DNA of 64,000 nt from Streptococcus moroccensis (lineage in GTDB: Bacteria; Bacillota; Bacilli; Lactobacillales; Streptococcaceae). Position 1 is the first letter of the stretch; the number at the start of each line of letters is the position of its first letter. Both the position numbers and the translations under genes were made by a program. Below are positions 1-8,597 of this stretch, piece after piece. The notes beneath the pieces were generated by a model that searched no databases, had not been told where the DNA came from, and saw only the letters and a list, made by a program, of their open reading frames with translations. The stretch lies in assembly GCF_030812835.1 (NCBI RefSeq), contig NZ_JAUSTM010000004.1:79514-143513 (forward strand). The letters are read 5' to 3'.

Positions 1-32
1 TCATTTTTCATAAAGTTACATTTACTGTATCT

Positions 33-85
33 AAAAACCTCTTAGAAATGGTCTCACCTTTAGACCTTTCTAAGAGGTTTTGTTT
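33..85 (-). terminator. Bidirectional hairpin terminator after the rhomboid gene
   Basis: A 15-bp perfect inverted repeat (AAACCTCTTAGAAA type arms at about 33-48 and 67-81) is flanked by T-runs on either strand. It lies about 65 bases past the stop of the rhomboid gene, so it can end the minus-strand operon and also stop convergent transcription from outside the window. Confidence 0.75.
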
Positions 86-146
86 TCGTCAAATTATAGT
101 AAAGAAACTAACCGATTAGCTTTTTCTTTAGATTGTCCCGTTCTCC

Positions 147-821
147 TTACAGGATTCTGATGGCAACCATCCCAATAACCAGAATCACATAGGTTACTAA
201 GGCTAGATGGCGCTTTCCTGAGGAGAAAATTCCTTCTTCCCCCCTAATCGGAATAAACACAGCGCAAAGAGCTCCACCAATTGCTCCACCAATGTGGCCG
301 GCATTTCCGACACCAGGCGTTAACAAACCAAAAACAAGGTTGATAAGGAGGAGCCCCATATAATTTTGACCTAGAACTCTAATATAGGGACTACGAGCTA
401 CATAGCGGAGCATGGCAAGCGAAGCAAAAAGGCCGAATATAGAGGTAGACGCTCCTGCTGAGACCGTATCAGGTGTCAGGAATAGACCTAAAGCATTGCC
501 CATAATACCAGACAAGAGGTAAAATAGAGAAAACTTGAGAGACCCAAATAACCCTTCTAACTGTTGCCCTAAAAAATAAATAGACAGGCTGTTAAGGAGG
601 ATATGCTGCCACCCGATATGGACAAAAATAGGTGTTATCAAGCGCCATAGTTGACTAGGGTCTTGCTCGATCGCCCGTCCGTACATGCCACCAAATTCAA
701 AAATCGTTTGGGCAGTCGTAGCCGACCCGAATCGTAACAGTTGCATGGTCAGAAAAATAATCCAAGTTAGCCCCAATATCGCTGTCGTCACCGGGTACCG
801 TTTAGCAAATGTCCAATTCAT
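147..821 (-). CDS. gluP: Rhomboid-family intramembrane serine protease
   Basis: A 224-residue polytopic protein with about six hydrophobic segments. The rhomboid catalytic set is visible: His73 and Asn77 in the HILLN motif, a GAS motif placing the nucleophile at Ser125, and the partner His176 in AGHIGG. The family cleaves transmembrane segments within the membrane, but the substrate here is unknown. I chose the ATG at 821, which follows AGGAGGTTATTT, over an upstream in-frame ATG at 884 that lies deep in fthC. The chosen start overlaps the end of fthC by 20 bases, so the two are translationally linked. It is the last gene before the terminator at 33-85. The symbol follows the Bacillus YqgP/GluP name and is used loosely. 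Confidence 0.85.
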   Translation of the reverse strand: MNWTFAKRYPVTTAILGLTWIIFLTMQLLRFGSATTAQTIFEFGGMYGRAIEQDPSQLWRLITPIFVHIGWQHILLNSLSIYFLGQQLEGLFGSLKFSLFYLLSGIMGNALGLFLTPDTVSAGASTSIFGLFASLAMLRYVARSPYIRVLGQNYMGLLLINLVFGLLTPGVGNAGHIGGAIGGALCAVFIPIRGEEGIFSSGKRHLALVTYVILVIGMVAIRIL

Positions 822-1338
822 AAATAACCTCCTGTACTGGCAGGTCGTGGGACTCTGCCTCAAATGCCTGTAATTGAAAGGCATAGCATAGACTGACTGT
901 TTGCCCTTTAAAATCAGCTAGATAACGGTCATAATAGCCTCCCCCAAAACCAATCCGATAGCCTTCCTCATTCCAAACAAGACCAGGCACTAGAATCAAA
1001 TCAATGGCATGCTTTGGAAATGCTGTCTCACTCAGTGGCTCGCGCACCCCAAAAGAGGAGAGGGTTAGCTGATTAGGATTGTAAACCACAAAAATCATTT
1101 TTCCCTGGCCAAAGGTTTTAGGCACTAGCACTTGTTTCCCATCTTTTAGGGCTTGCTCGATGATTTTATCCGTATCAATCTCAAAAGGCATGGCTAAAAA
1201 GAGAGCCAGATTTTGGCTCTGTTGATAGACTGAACTAGCCAAAAAAGCTTTTGCTAGTTGTTGATCCTTAATCACTTTTTCGTCAGGGGATAAGGCTTTT
1301 AGTTTGGTTAAAGCTTCCTGACGGAGTCGACTTTTCAT
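802..1338 (-). CDS. fthC: 5-formyltetrahydrofolate cyclo-ligase
   Basis: This 178-residue protein matches the usual length of the family (YgfA/FthC), which converts 5-formyl-THF to 5,10-methenyl-THF using ATP in the cytoplasm. The diagnostic GFGGGYYDRYL motif is near residue 140, and a basic N-terminus begins MKSRLRQEAL. AAGGAGTATGC precedes the ATG. It sits 9 bases downstream of dapL and overlaps the rhomboid gene, so it is the middle of a dapH-dapL-fthC-gluP transcription unit. Folate salvage supports the one-carbon demand of purine synthesis encoded elsewhere in the window. Confidence 0.93.
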   Translation of the reverse strand: MKSRLRQEALTKLKALSPDEKVIKDQQLAKAFLASSVYQQSQNLALFLAMPFEIDTDKIIEQALKDGKQVLVPKTFGQGKMIFVVYNPNQLTLSSFGVREPLSETAFPKHAIDLILVPGLVWNEEGYRIGFGGGYYDRYLADFKGQTVSLCYAFQLQAFEAESHDLPVQEVIYELDIC

Positions 1339-1347
1339 GCATACTCC

Positions 1348-2478
1348 TTAATTCAGACGGCTGTTTAAGAACTGGCTAACCTTCTCAACTCCAAAGGGAA
1401 TTGCTTCCTCTTTGGGACTCATCATAGGATGGTGAAGGGGGTAAGGCGTATCAACACCTAGCCAGAACATCACACCAGGAACTTTACTCAGTAAGTAACC
1501 GAAATCTTCCCCAGTCATGGCTGGAGCGATGTCAATTAGATTAACCTCCTTGTCAGCTTCATAGAAAGCCATCAAATTGGTAGCTAAGTCTGGCTGGTTT
1601 TCCACCGGTAAATAACCAGCTTCAATTAACTCAACATTAACAGACATGTCAAAACTTGCTGCGACGCCTTCAGCCACTGCCCGCACTCGCTCCTGGACAT
1701 GGCGACTCATGTCTAAGGTCAAACTTCGAATGGTGCCATGGAGGTGTGCTGTTTCAGCAATAACATTGTTGGTCGTTCCAGCATGAAAGCTGCCAAAGGT
1801 CACAACAGCCCCTTCGATAGGATCAACGCTGCGACTGACGACCGATTGCACTTGAGTAATAAAATAACTCGCTGCCACTAAGGCGTCCTTAGCTGTATGT
1901 GGAAAGGCTGCATGTCCTCCCTGGCCTGTGAAGGTCATTTTGACTTCACAGGTTCCTGCAAACAAGGTACTGGTGTTGGTTGCGATATCCCCCACCTTCA
2001 AATCTGGTCTGACATGCAGAGCGTAGAACTCGTCAGGCATGCAATCATCAAGAGCTCCTGCTTCAAACATCAGCTTGCCACCTGCTAAATTTTCTTCAGC
2101 AGGTTGAAAGAGAACGACAAGGTTATGTTTTGGCTGTCGCTTGATTATTTCATGAATCAATCCCAGAGCAATGGTCATGTGAACATCGTGGCCACAGGCA
2201 TGCATCCGTCCTTGATGTTGACTCGGAAAATCGAGGCCTGTCGCTTCATTAACAGGAAGACCATCAATATCGGTTCGCCAGCCAATTGTTTTTTCCGGAG
2301 CATAGCCAGCTAAATGGACGATAATACCCGTCTGCCAAGTTGTTACCGTCGAAAAGTCGCACCCAGCCAAAAGGTCTTCCAGTTTAGCCAGAAGATAGGC
2401 CTGCGTCTTATATTCTTCAAGGCCTATTTCAGGAATTTGGTGCAGGTCGCGTCGGGTTTGAATGAGATTAAATACCAT
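1348..2478 (-). CDS. dapL: N-acetyldiaminopimelate deacetylase (M20 family)
   Basis: A 376-residue M20-family amidohydrolase. It has the metal-binding motif HACGHDVHM near residues 92-100, the general-base pair in PAEENLAGG near 127-135, and a C-terminal metal ligand in PLHHPMMS. Its direct partner dapH ends one base upstream (TAATATG junction), which identifies the substrate as N-acetyl-LL-diaminopimelate rather than hippurate or other M20 substrates. Together they form the acetylase branch toward lysine for the peptidoglycan stem. The Shine-Dalgarno sequence is weak, so translation is probably coupled to dapH. Confidence 0.9.
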   Translation of the reverse strand: MVFNLIQTRRDLHQIPEIGLEEYKTQAYLLAKLEDLLAGCDFSTVTTWQTGIIVHLAGYAPEKTIGWRTDIDGLPVNEATGLDFPSQHQGRMHACGHDVHMTIALGLIHEIIKRQPKHNLVVLFQPAEENLAGGKLMFEAGALDDCMPDEFYALHVRPDLKVGDIATNTSTLFAGTCEVKMTFTGQGGHAAFPHTAKDALVAASYFITQVQSVVSRSVDPIEGAVVTFGSFHAGTTNNVIAETAHLHGTIRSLTLDMSRHVQERVRAVAEGVAASFDMSVNVELIEAGYLPVENQPDLATNLMAFYEADKEVNLIDIAPAMTGEDFGYLLSKVPGVMFWLGVDTPYPLHHPMMSPKEEAIPFGVEKVSQFLNSRLN

Positions 2479-2479
2479 A

Positions 2480-3178
2480 TTAGAGATTCCGAAGCGCTTC
2501 TTCTAACGCTGTTTTTTGTTGGGTTTGAGCATCGATTTCTTTAATCACTCGCGCAGGAACACCGGCTACTACTACATTTTCAGGAACATCCTGTGTGACA
2601 ATAGCTCCTGCTGCAACAACAGAGCCATTCCCGATTTGGACACCTTCGATCACCACCGCATTAGCACCGACAAGAACATTGTCTCCGACACGAACAGGCT
2701 GAGCTGAAGCAGGTTCGATAACACCTGCCAAGACTGCCCCAGCACCGATATGACTATTCTGACCCACAGTGGCACGTCCACCTAAGATAGCCCCCATATC
2801 AATCATGGTCCCTGCTCCGATCTCTGCACCGATATTAATAACAGCACCCATCATAATCACAGCATTGTCCCCGATAGCCACCTGATCACGGATAATGGCA
2901 CCAGGTTCGATTCGAGCATTAATTTCCCGTTTATCTAACAGCGGTACAGCAGAGTTGCGACCATCTTGTTCAACGATATAATCCACATTTTCTGTCATTG
3001 TTGATAATAAAGGCGCGATAGCACTCCAATCTCCAAATAGGACATTTCCAAGTTTTACCACATTATCTGGCACCTGCCCAGAAAGGTCTCCTTCAAAAGT
3101 AACTTTAACAGTGGTTTTTTTTACGGCATTACCAATAAATGCGATAATTTCTTGCGCTGACATTTTCGTTGCTGACAT
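2480..3178 (-). CDS. dapH: Tetrahydrodipicolinate N-acetyltransferase
   Basis: A 232-residue left-handed beta-helix acyltransferase. An N-terminal helical domain (about 1-80) is followed by hexapeptide-repeat turns such as [33 protein letters not shown] and [13 protein letters not shown]. It transfers acetyl from acetyl-CoA to tetrahydrodipicolinate, the first committed step of the acetyl-DAP branch. It is the first gene of its operon, with a consensus-like promoter at 3217-3245. A second in-frame Met at residue 6 exists. The longer start agrees with the length I know for streptococcal DapH, and GGGG at about 12 bases upstream fits it. Confidence 0.93.
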   Translation of the reverse strand: MSATKMSAQEIIAFIGNAVKKTTVKVTFEGDLSGQVPDNVVKLGNVLFGDWSAIAPLLSTMTENVDYIVEQDGRNSAVPLLDKREINARIEPGAIIRDQVAIGDNAVIMMGAVINIGAEIGAGTMIDMGAILGGRATVGQNSHIGAGAVLAGVIEPASAQPVRVGDNVLVGANAVVIEGVQIGNGSVVAAGAIVTQDVPENVVVAGVPARVIKEIDAQTQQKTALEEALRNL

Positions 3179-3216
3179 AGGATAAGATTCCCCTTAATTT
3201 TCTAAATTTTCATATC

Positions 3217-3245
3217 ATTATATCAGAAAATTGCCTATCTTTCAA
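3217..3245 (-). promoter_or_regulatory. Promoter of dapH operon
   Basis: On the minus strand: -35 TTGAAA (3240-3245), 17-bp spacer, -10 TATAAT (3217-3222) preceded by TGA, giving an extended -10. The expected transcript start is about 30 bases before the dapH ATG. Confidence 0.75.
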
Positions 3246-3404
3246 AAAAGACAGCATGTTATATAGGTAAGTGATGGTCCAGATAACCAGATAAGAGAAA
3301 AATAGTCAAGAAGTCGTCATGCACCTGTCCTTTTGGTAGCGTTGGAGCTAAAACTATCCTAATTACTTCGAATTTAACCATCGAGGAATAGCCTTTTGAG
3401 CATA

Positions 3405-3452
3405 CAAAAAACGAGAACCAAAAGCGTCTCCTTTGGAGCGATTCGTTCTCGT
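3405..3452 (-). terminator. Terminator after nrdG
   Basis: On the minus strand ACGAGAAC pairs with GTTCTCGT, with an inner imperfect stem around CTCC/GGAG, followed by TTTTTTG. It closes the nrdD-nrdG operon about 25 bases after the nrdG stop. The remaining 3246-3404 stretch shows no credible gene. Confidence 0.7.
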
Positions 3453-3475
3453 CCTTTTTAATGAACTGACTTCTA

Positions 3476-4048
3476 CTATCCTGCTTCAGGTCCGTCATGA
3501 AGCTTATCCCAGATAACAACTGTCCCACTTGCTAGGCTTTTAGGAACATCAATAATGCGTTGATTAGAGGAGCCCCGAAATTGGAGCATGAGGTTTTTCT
3601 TAGTCCGGTCAAAGCGACCATCAACAAGAATGTCAATCAGCCCCAGCAATTCCAACTTGTCCTCTGTTTCCAGCATCAGCTCTTCCCAGGTATAGCCTGT
3701 CCAAGACCAGATGTCCTTGTCTGGCAATTCTCTTCGAATCCGTTTAACCAAGGGTAGCAAAATCCCTGTGTTCAAAAAGGGTTCTCCCCCCAAGAGAGTT
3801 AAGCCTTGGACATAGGGCTGAGCCAAGTCAGCCATGATTTGCTCCTCCAGCTCTGCTGTGTAAGGGATACCTGCCTTGAAGCTCCAAGTCGCCACATTGT
3901 AGCAACCCTCGCAGTGAAAGAGACAACCGCTGACATAGAGGCTGCAACGGACACCCTCACCATCCACAAAGTTAAAGGCCTTGTAATCGATAATCCTTCC
4001 CTGACTGAGTTCCTCAGCCTTCCATTCCTGAGGTTCTGGATTGTTCAT
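3476..4048 (-). CDS. nrdG: Anaerobic ribonucleotide reductase activating protein
   Basis: A 190-residue radical-SAM enzyme. The cluster-binding motif CLFHCEGCYN (CX3CX2C, near residues 42-51) is intact, and TLLGGEPFLN follows as the SAM-binding GGE motif. NrdG installs the glycyl radical on NrdD under anoxic conditions. AGGAGGCTTGT precedes the ATG. It is the last gene of the operon starting at nrdD and lies 16 bases after a GNAT gene. The C-terminus (VIWDKLHDGPEAG) is somewhat longer than a minimal NrdG. Confidence 0.93.
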   Translation of the reverse strand: MNNPEPQEWKAEELSQGRIIDYKAFNFVDGEGVRCSLYVSGCLFHCEGCYNVATWSFKAGIPYTAELEEQIMADLAQPYVQGLTLLGGEPFLNTGILLPLVKRIRRELPDKDIWSWTGYTWEELMLETEDKLELLGLIDILVDGRFDRTKKNLMLQFRGSSNQRIIDVPKSLASGTVVIWDKLHDGPEAG

Positions 4049-4064
4049 ACAAGCCTCCTTTTCA

Positions 4065-4574
4065 TTATATCGTCGCTAGGTCTATCCAATAAAACTCATA
4101 GGGACCTTGCGTTTTCTCGTACTGACCACCATTAGCAATAATGGTCCGTCTGCTGGCTTCATTCTCTTTGAGACATGTCATTAAGACACGCTCAAAACCT
4201 TCTTCTTTGGCTTTTAAAAGTCCTAAATAGAGTTGTTTCTTAGCCAAGCCCTGACGGCGCTTAGCTGGTCGGATAGAGTAGCCAATATGCCCATGCTCTG
4301 TTAGTACAGCTTCCGTTTCTGTTGTTCTAAGTGCTAAAATACCGATTAACTCTTGCTTTTCCCAGGAGAAAAAAACCTTAAAGGGACCCATGCCACATTG
4401 GATGGCATCTTCAGATTCCTGACTGTTAAGTAAAGCGATAAACTGGTCATAGTTGTTTTCTGCCGCTCCCCAAATCGTTGAGGCTCCGCTGATCCGGGTC
4501 CCATCAGCCTGAAACTTCAAGAGCATTCCCAAAAAAGCTGACTTGTCTTCTAGTCTTGGCTGACGTAATTCCAT
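4065..4574 (-). CDS. GNAT-family N-acetyltransferase
   Basis: A 169-residue single GNAT domain. The acetyl-CoA loop region reads GYSIRPAKRRQGLAKKQL near residues 107-124, and the C-terminal half has the LMTCLKENEASRRTI segment typical of RimJ/RimL-like acetyltransferases. The substrate is unknown. GGAGGATTAAC precedes the ATG. The gene begins one base after the preceding GNAT gene, and the two are clearly paralogous (shared GHIGYSIRP and ASR.TI.ANGG). They look like a tandem duplication within the nrd operon, although no link to nucleotide reduction is evident. Confidence 0.88.
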   Translation of the reverse strand: MELRQPRLEDKSAFLGMLLKFQADGTRISGASTIWGAAENNYDQFIALLNSQESEDAIQCGMGPFKVFFSWEKQELIGILALRTTETEAVLTEHGHIGYSIRPAKRRQGLAKKQLYLGLLKAKEEGFERVLMTCLKENEASRRTIIANGGQYEKTQGPYEFYWIDLATI

Positions 4575-4575
4575 G

Positions 4576-5088
4576 TTAATCCTCCAAAAGCTCAGTGCTT
4601 ACCCAATACCGCTCTGTTCCTTCTCGGACATCTTCTAGCACACCGCCGTTGGCCACTATGGTGGCCCGGCTGGCTGGATTGGTCTCCGAGCAGGTAATCA
4701 GGGCTTTTTGAATATTCTTCTTGGGGCATTCTAAGAGCCCTAAGCGCAGCTGTTCCTTAGCGTATCCCTTGCCCCGCTCGCTCGGTCTGATGGAATAGCC
4801 GATATGCCCACCTTTTTGGAGCAGAGAGTCATTGAGCCGCAGGCGGAGGTGAAGAAAGCCTAGAGCCCGTCCAGAATCCTCAAAGGAGACAAATTGGATT
4901 GCAGGCACAAACGTCTCAGGAACATTAATGCCCATTTCCGCGTCCGCATTATGTTGGAGCCAGTCATCGTAGTGAAAGTTCTCAGGATTCCAGAAACCAC
5001 CGTCCGCGGCAGAGCCTGTCTCGATAAATTCAGCCATCATCTCCTCGATAGCGGCTTGGTCTTCTTTTCCTGGTCGACGTAATTGCAT
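4576..5088 (-). CDS. GNAT-family N-acetyltransferase, tandem paralogue
   Basis: A 170-residue GNAT domain with GHIGYSIRPSERGKGYAKEQ as the acetyl-CoA loop region and the same ASRATIVANGG tail motif as its neighbour. A longer frame opens at 5160, inside the oxidoreductase, but AAGGAGAATGCG immediately before the ATG at 5088 sets that as the start. It begins 13 bases after the oxidoreductase stop. The substrate is not predictable from sequence. The duplicated pair may acetylate different small molecules or protein N-termini. Confidence 0.87.
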   Translation of the reverse strand: MQLRRPGKEDQAAIEEMMAEFIETGSAADGGFWNPENFHYDDWLQHNADAEMGINVPETFVPAIQFVSFEDSGRALGFLHLRLRLNDSLLQKGGHIGYSIRPSERGKGYAKEQLRLGLLECPKKNIQKALITCSETNPASRATIVANGGVLEDVREGTERYWVSTELLED

Positions 5089-5101
5089 CGCATTCTCCTT
5101 A

Positions 5102-6031
5102 CTACGGTAGGGTGACATCGAGCGTTCCACTTGTCGTTTCGGAACAGTTGATTTGGTCACAAATCCAGTGGCTCAAAAGACTTGAGGTTGGCGAGACAGG
5201 ATTGTCACCTGTTTTGATAGCTGCCAAAAAGGCGTCGACAATGCCTTCAAAGCCACGTTTTTCAAGAGTTCTTGCCCATGAGCCAAATCCTTTGAGGAAT
5301 TGGTCACTTTCTTGATGAACCGTTAAATCTGTCAGGTCTTGAAGGTGGTAGCTCCCTTCTGGAGACTGCACTTCCATGACTTCCTTGCGCGAGCCCGATT
5401 GTAGGTTCATTCCAACCATGACCGTCGTTGAAGCGCTATGAAGCACGATGCTGATTTGACTCAGAAAATCCCCATCCTTGTGGTAATGAAACTGTCCAGA
5501 GACCGGTTCATCATCTAAAAGATAAAGTGCCGTATCCAGCGGATGGATAAAGAAATCAAAGAGCTTAAACTGCAGATCGCCTGGGCGGTTAACATCGTTT
5601 TTCTCGACAAAAATCTTGGTCTTGTTTGAAACAGTTTTGAGCTCCGTCACTCTAGGCGCAAAGCGACGGTTAAAGCCTGTCATCAAGAAGGTTTCGTGTT
5701 CCTCCGCCAAGTCATAGAGATGCTTAGCATCTGCATAACTCTCAGCCAAGGGTTTATCCATATAGACAGGGATGCCAGCCGTCAAAAATTGGCTGGCAAT
5801 TTCCACATGGATGTGAGTCGCAGCATGGATCATGACCCCATCAAGATCAGCTGCTACAAGATCTTTGATGGTAGCATAGGATTTAACCTGAGCAAACAGA
5901 CTGACCACCTGATCTTTAATCTCTGCATTTCGCGTACAGATATGCCACTCGACGTCAGTGAGCTGACGGAGGTAGGGCAAATATGCTTTTTGGGCAATAC
6001 TGCCCAGACCGACTAATCCTATTTTGAGCAT
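5102..6031 (-). CDS. Gfo/Idh/MocA-family NAD(P)-dependent oxidoreductase
   Basis: A 309-residue two-domain oxidoreductase. The N-terminal Rossmann fold starts GLVGLGSIAQKAYLP (dinucleotide loop at residues 6-12), and YMDKPLAESYADA near residue 93 carries the conserved E/D-K-P lysine motif. The central and C-terminal part is the Gfo/Idh beta-sheet domain. The family oxidises or reduces sugars, inositols and related compounds, but the substrate is not identifiable here. It follows the 47-residue small gene by 7 bases and precedes the GNAT pair, so it is part of the nrdD-nrdG transcription unit. Confidence 0.88.
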   Translation of the reverse strand: MLKIGLVGLGSIAQKAYLPYLRQLTDVEWHICTRNAEIKDQVVSLFAQVKSYATIKDLVAADLDGVMIHAATHIHVEIASQFLTAGIPVYMDKPLAESYADAKHLYDLAEEHETFLMTGFNRRFAPRVTELKTVSNKTKIFVEKNDVNRPGDLQFKLFDFFIHPLDTALYLLDDEPVSGQFHYHKDGDFLSQISIVLHSASTTVMVGMNLQSGSRKEVMEVQSPEGSYHLQDLTDLTVHQESDQFLKGFGSWARTLEKRGFEGIVDAFLAAIKTGDNPVSPTSSLLSHWICDQINCSETTSGTLDVTLP

Positions 6032-6038
6032 AGAGGCC

Positions 6039-6182
6039 TCATTTCTTCTTGGCTAATTTTTGAGCGAACTGAGCCTTGAGGTCTTGGGCTTTTGAAGCCT
6101 CTCCCTTAACACCTTTTGAGTGTTTCTCGTGGAAACGCTCGACCTGTTTCATGCCTTTATAATCTAATTGGTATTTTCCCAT
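6039..6182 (-). CDS. Small conserved lysine-rich protein, 47 residues
   Basis: An ATG at 6182 opens a 47-codon frame ending in TGA at 6039. The product starts MGKYQLDYKGMKQVERFHEK and ends in a Lys run (LAKKK). It is highly basic, probably helical, with no membrane segment. AAAGGATAGATAAC precedes the ATG with proper spacing. It sits between nrdD (64 bases upstream) and the oxidoreductase (7 bases downstream) in the same direction. I recall similar short proteins next to nrdD in other streptococci, but no function is known to me. Confidence 0.75.
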   Translation of the reverse strand: MGKYQLDYKGMKQVERFHEKHSKGVKGEASKAQDLKAQFAQKLAKKK

Positions 6183-6246
6183 GTTATCTATCCTTTTGAG
6201 CCTTTATGCTCCCTTTCATGCTGTTTTAAGGCTCTATTTTACCATA

Positions 6247-8421
6247 TTAGTACCCTGGTGTCTTAATGGTTGAGCCGTTCATGTGTTTGACACGCGCTGA
6301 AATCTCTTTGTGTCGGCCATTGACCATCGGTCTGGCCTGCGGGTTGCCTAAATAGCCACAAGTTCGTTTGACAACATCAACTGTTCTAGGGTCGTGATTG
6401 CCACAGTTAGGGCAGGTAAAGCCTCGCTCGGTTGGTGTAAAGTCACCCTCAAACTGACACGCGTAGCATTTGTCAATCGGGGTATTGGTCCCTAGATAGC
6501 CTACCCGATCGTAAGCATAATCCCAAACTGCCTCAAGGGCTTTAGGGTTCTGCTGAAGAACAGGGTACTCGCAGTAGTGGATAAAGCCTCCACTAGCGCC
6601 GACTTCTGGGTAAATCTTTTCGAAATCCAATTTTTCAAAAGGTGTCGGGTTCTTGCGCACATCGTAATGGAAGGAATTGGTGTAGTATTCCTTGTCCGTG
6701 ATGTTTTCGACAATGCCAAATTTTTCCGTGTCGAGACGGCAAAAACGGTCGGTCAAACTTTCAGACGGTGTCGAATAAACCGAGAAATGATAGCCATAGC
6801 GATCTGACCACTCTTCTGCCAGACGCTTCATTTCACGGATAATATCAATGGTAAATTCTTTCGCTTCCGGATTGGTTTCCCAGTCGCCACCATAAAAGAC
6901 GGAAGCAACTTCATAGAGGCCGATATAGCCCATTGAAACAGTAGCTCGGCGGTTTTTAAAGACCTCATCCACAGCCTCATCCTTATTGAGGCGTTGACCA
7001 AAGGCGCCATACTGATAAAGGATAGGTGCATTAGCAGGCGTCGCTTCCTTAACGCGCTCAACGCGATAAACCAAAGCATCATGAAGGATATCCATCCGCT
7101 CTGCAAAGAGTTGCCAAAATTTATCTTTGTCCCCAGTAGACTCCATAGCAATCCGTGGTAGGTTAACCGTCACCACACCGAGGTTCATCCGACCTGAATT
7201 GACCTCCACACCATTCTCATCCTTCCAACCCTGCAAGAAGGACCGACACCCCATTGGTACCTTGAAAGAACCTGTTAATTCCACAATCTTATCATAGCTG
7301 AGCATGTCAGGGTACATGCGCTTGGTTGCACAGGCAATGGCTAGCTGTTTGATGTCATAGTTAGGGGAATCAGGCTCCAAATTGAGTCCGCGCTTAACGG
7401 TAAAGATTAGCTTCGGAAAAATAGCTGTCCGCTCTTCCGCACCAAGTCCCTTGATGCGAATGTTGAGGATGGCTTTTTGGATTTCTCTGGCCAACCAAGA
7501 TTCCCCTAGACCAAAGCCCAGAGACGTAAAGGGGGTTTGTCCATTAGAAGTAAAAAGGGTATTGATTTCATACTCCAAGGACTGCATGGCATCATAGATA
7601 TCCTTAATGGTTTTTTCCTTGGCATAGGCTTCTCGCTTGTCAGGTAGAACCCAGTTCTCCGCATCCTTGAGGTACTTTTCATAGTTTTTTGCCGCGTAAG
7701 GTGCTAGTGTTTCATCAATACGGTCTGCCGAACAACCTCCGTACTGGCTAGAGGCCACATTGGCAATGATTTGAGAAATCTGAGCTGTCGCTGTTTGAAT
7801 GGATTTAGGGGATTCTACATCCGCATTGCCAATCTTGAAGCCATCTCTCAGCATGCCTTCAAAGTCAATCAAACAGCAGTTGGTCATCGGGGTATAGGGG
7901 CTATAATCCAAATCATGGTAGTGAATATCCCCTTTTTGGTGGGCATTGGCCACATGCTGAGGTAGCATCTTGAGACCGATGGATTTGCCAACAATCCCTG
8001 CGGTTAAATCCCGCTGGGTATTAAAGACGTTACTGTCCTTGTTGGCATTTTCATTGACGACCGATTGGTCTTTTTGAATGAGCTTGTCAATGGAAAAATT
8101 AATGTCTGTTGCCTGAGCGCGCGCAAAATCACGTTCTTTACGATAAGTAATATAGGCATCGGCTAATTGATATGCCTTGTTTTCCAAGAGCTCATGTTCT
8201 ACAATAGCCTGAATCTCATAAATCTTAACATCTGTCTGAAAACGACTAAAAATCTCTGCCACTACTTGATCTGTAATTTGGCCGATTTCTTGCTCCAAAA
8301 GAGGGCTCATCTCACCAATAGCCAAAGCAGCTTTAACGAGCGCCTGATAAATCTTATCTTTGTCAAAAGGAACCCTTCTACCGTCCCGTTTCAAAACAAA
8401 AAGACTTCTTACTTCACTCAT
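6247..8421 (-). CDS. nrdD: Anaerobic ribonucleoside-triphosphate reductase (class III)
   Basis: A 724-residue catalytic subunit. It has an N-terminal ATP-cone (LFVLKRDGRRVPFDKDKI onward, about residues 5-95), the long glycyl-radical barrel, a zinc ribbon with CYACQ and CPNCG pairs near the C-terminus, and the radical loop RTCGYLGNPQ carrying the glycyl radical. It reduces NTPs to dNTPs without oxygen, with NrdG as activase. The frame is open to 8511, but the ATG at 8421 matches the start of the ATP-cone and follows AAAGAGG. Tandem NrdR boxes at 8537-8594 control it. Confidence 0.95.
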   Translation of the reverse strand: MSEVRSLFVLKRDGRRVPFDKDKIYQALVKAALAIGEMSPLLEQEIGQITDQVVAEIFSRFQTDVKIYEIQAIVEHELLENKAYQLADAYITYRKERDFARAQATDINFSIDKLIQKDQSVVNENANKDSNVFNTQRDLTAGIVGKSIGLKMLPQHVANAHQKGDIHYHDLDYSPYTPMTNCCLIDFEGMLRDGFKIGNADVESPKSIQTATAQISQIIANVASSQYGGCSADRIDETLAPYAAKNYEKYLKDAENWVLPDKREAYAKEKTIKDIYDAMQSLEYEINTLFTSNGQTPFTSLGFGLGESWLAREIQKAILNIRIKGLGAEERTAIFPKLIFTVKRGLNLEPDSPNYDIKQLAIACATKRMYPDMLSYDKIVELTGSFKVPMGCRSFLQGWKDENGVEVNSGRMNLGVVTVNLPRIAMESTGDKDKFWQLFAERMDILHDALVYRVERVKEATPANAPILYQYGAFGQRLNKDEAVDEVFKNRRATVSMGYIGLYEVASVFYGGDWETNPEAKEFTIDIIREMKRLAEEWSDRYGYHFSVYSTPSESLTDRFCRLDTEKFGIVENITDKEYYTNSFHYDVRKNPTPFEKLDFEKIYPEVGASGGFIHYCEYPVLQQNPKALEAVWDYAYDRVGYLGTNTPIDKCYACQFEGDFTPTERGFTCPNCGNHDPRTVDVVKRTCGYLGNPQARPMVNGRHKEISARVKHMNGSTIKTPGY

Positions 8422-8536
8422 TTTACGTGCCTCTTTCCTACCCTTTTTAGTCCTGAAAAAAATTAGATGTGTTTCTTCCATGTTCAAAAAGGTTTTGATA
8501 ATATCTGCCATCTATTGTAGCACTAAACCAACAAAA

Positions 8537-8594
8537 AAACAATATCTTGTGTAAAGAAAAAAATTTTTTTCTAATAAAACACAAGATATTGATA
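8537..8594 (-). promoter_or_regulatory. Tandem NrdR boxes upstream of nrdD
   Basis: Two 16-bp sites fit the established NrdR consensus (acaCwAtATaTwGtgt). Box 1 at 8537-8552 contains CAATATCTTGTGT and box 2 at 8579-8594 contains ACACAAGATATTG. Their centres are 42 bp apart, close to four helical turns, as expected for cooperative NrdR binding. The AT-rich stretch between and around them must contain the nrdD promoter. A TTGTGT lies inside box 2 at a plausible -35. The arms also form an inverted repeat by virtue of the boxes being near-palindromic. Confidence 0.8.
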
Positions 8595-8597
8595 TTT

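Noticed and set aside
3259..3528. 89-residue minus-strand frame
   Set aside because: It overlaps the nrdG 3' end and the terminator hairpin, lacks a ribosome site and has no protein-like composition.
8540..8591. Inverted repeat read as a terminator of the GT-C-like gene
   Set aside because: The arms match NrdR boxes with helical spacing and the loop is long and weak, so regulation explains it better.
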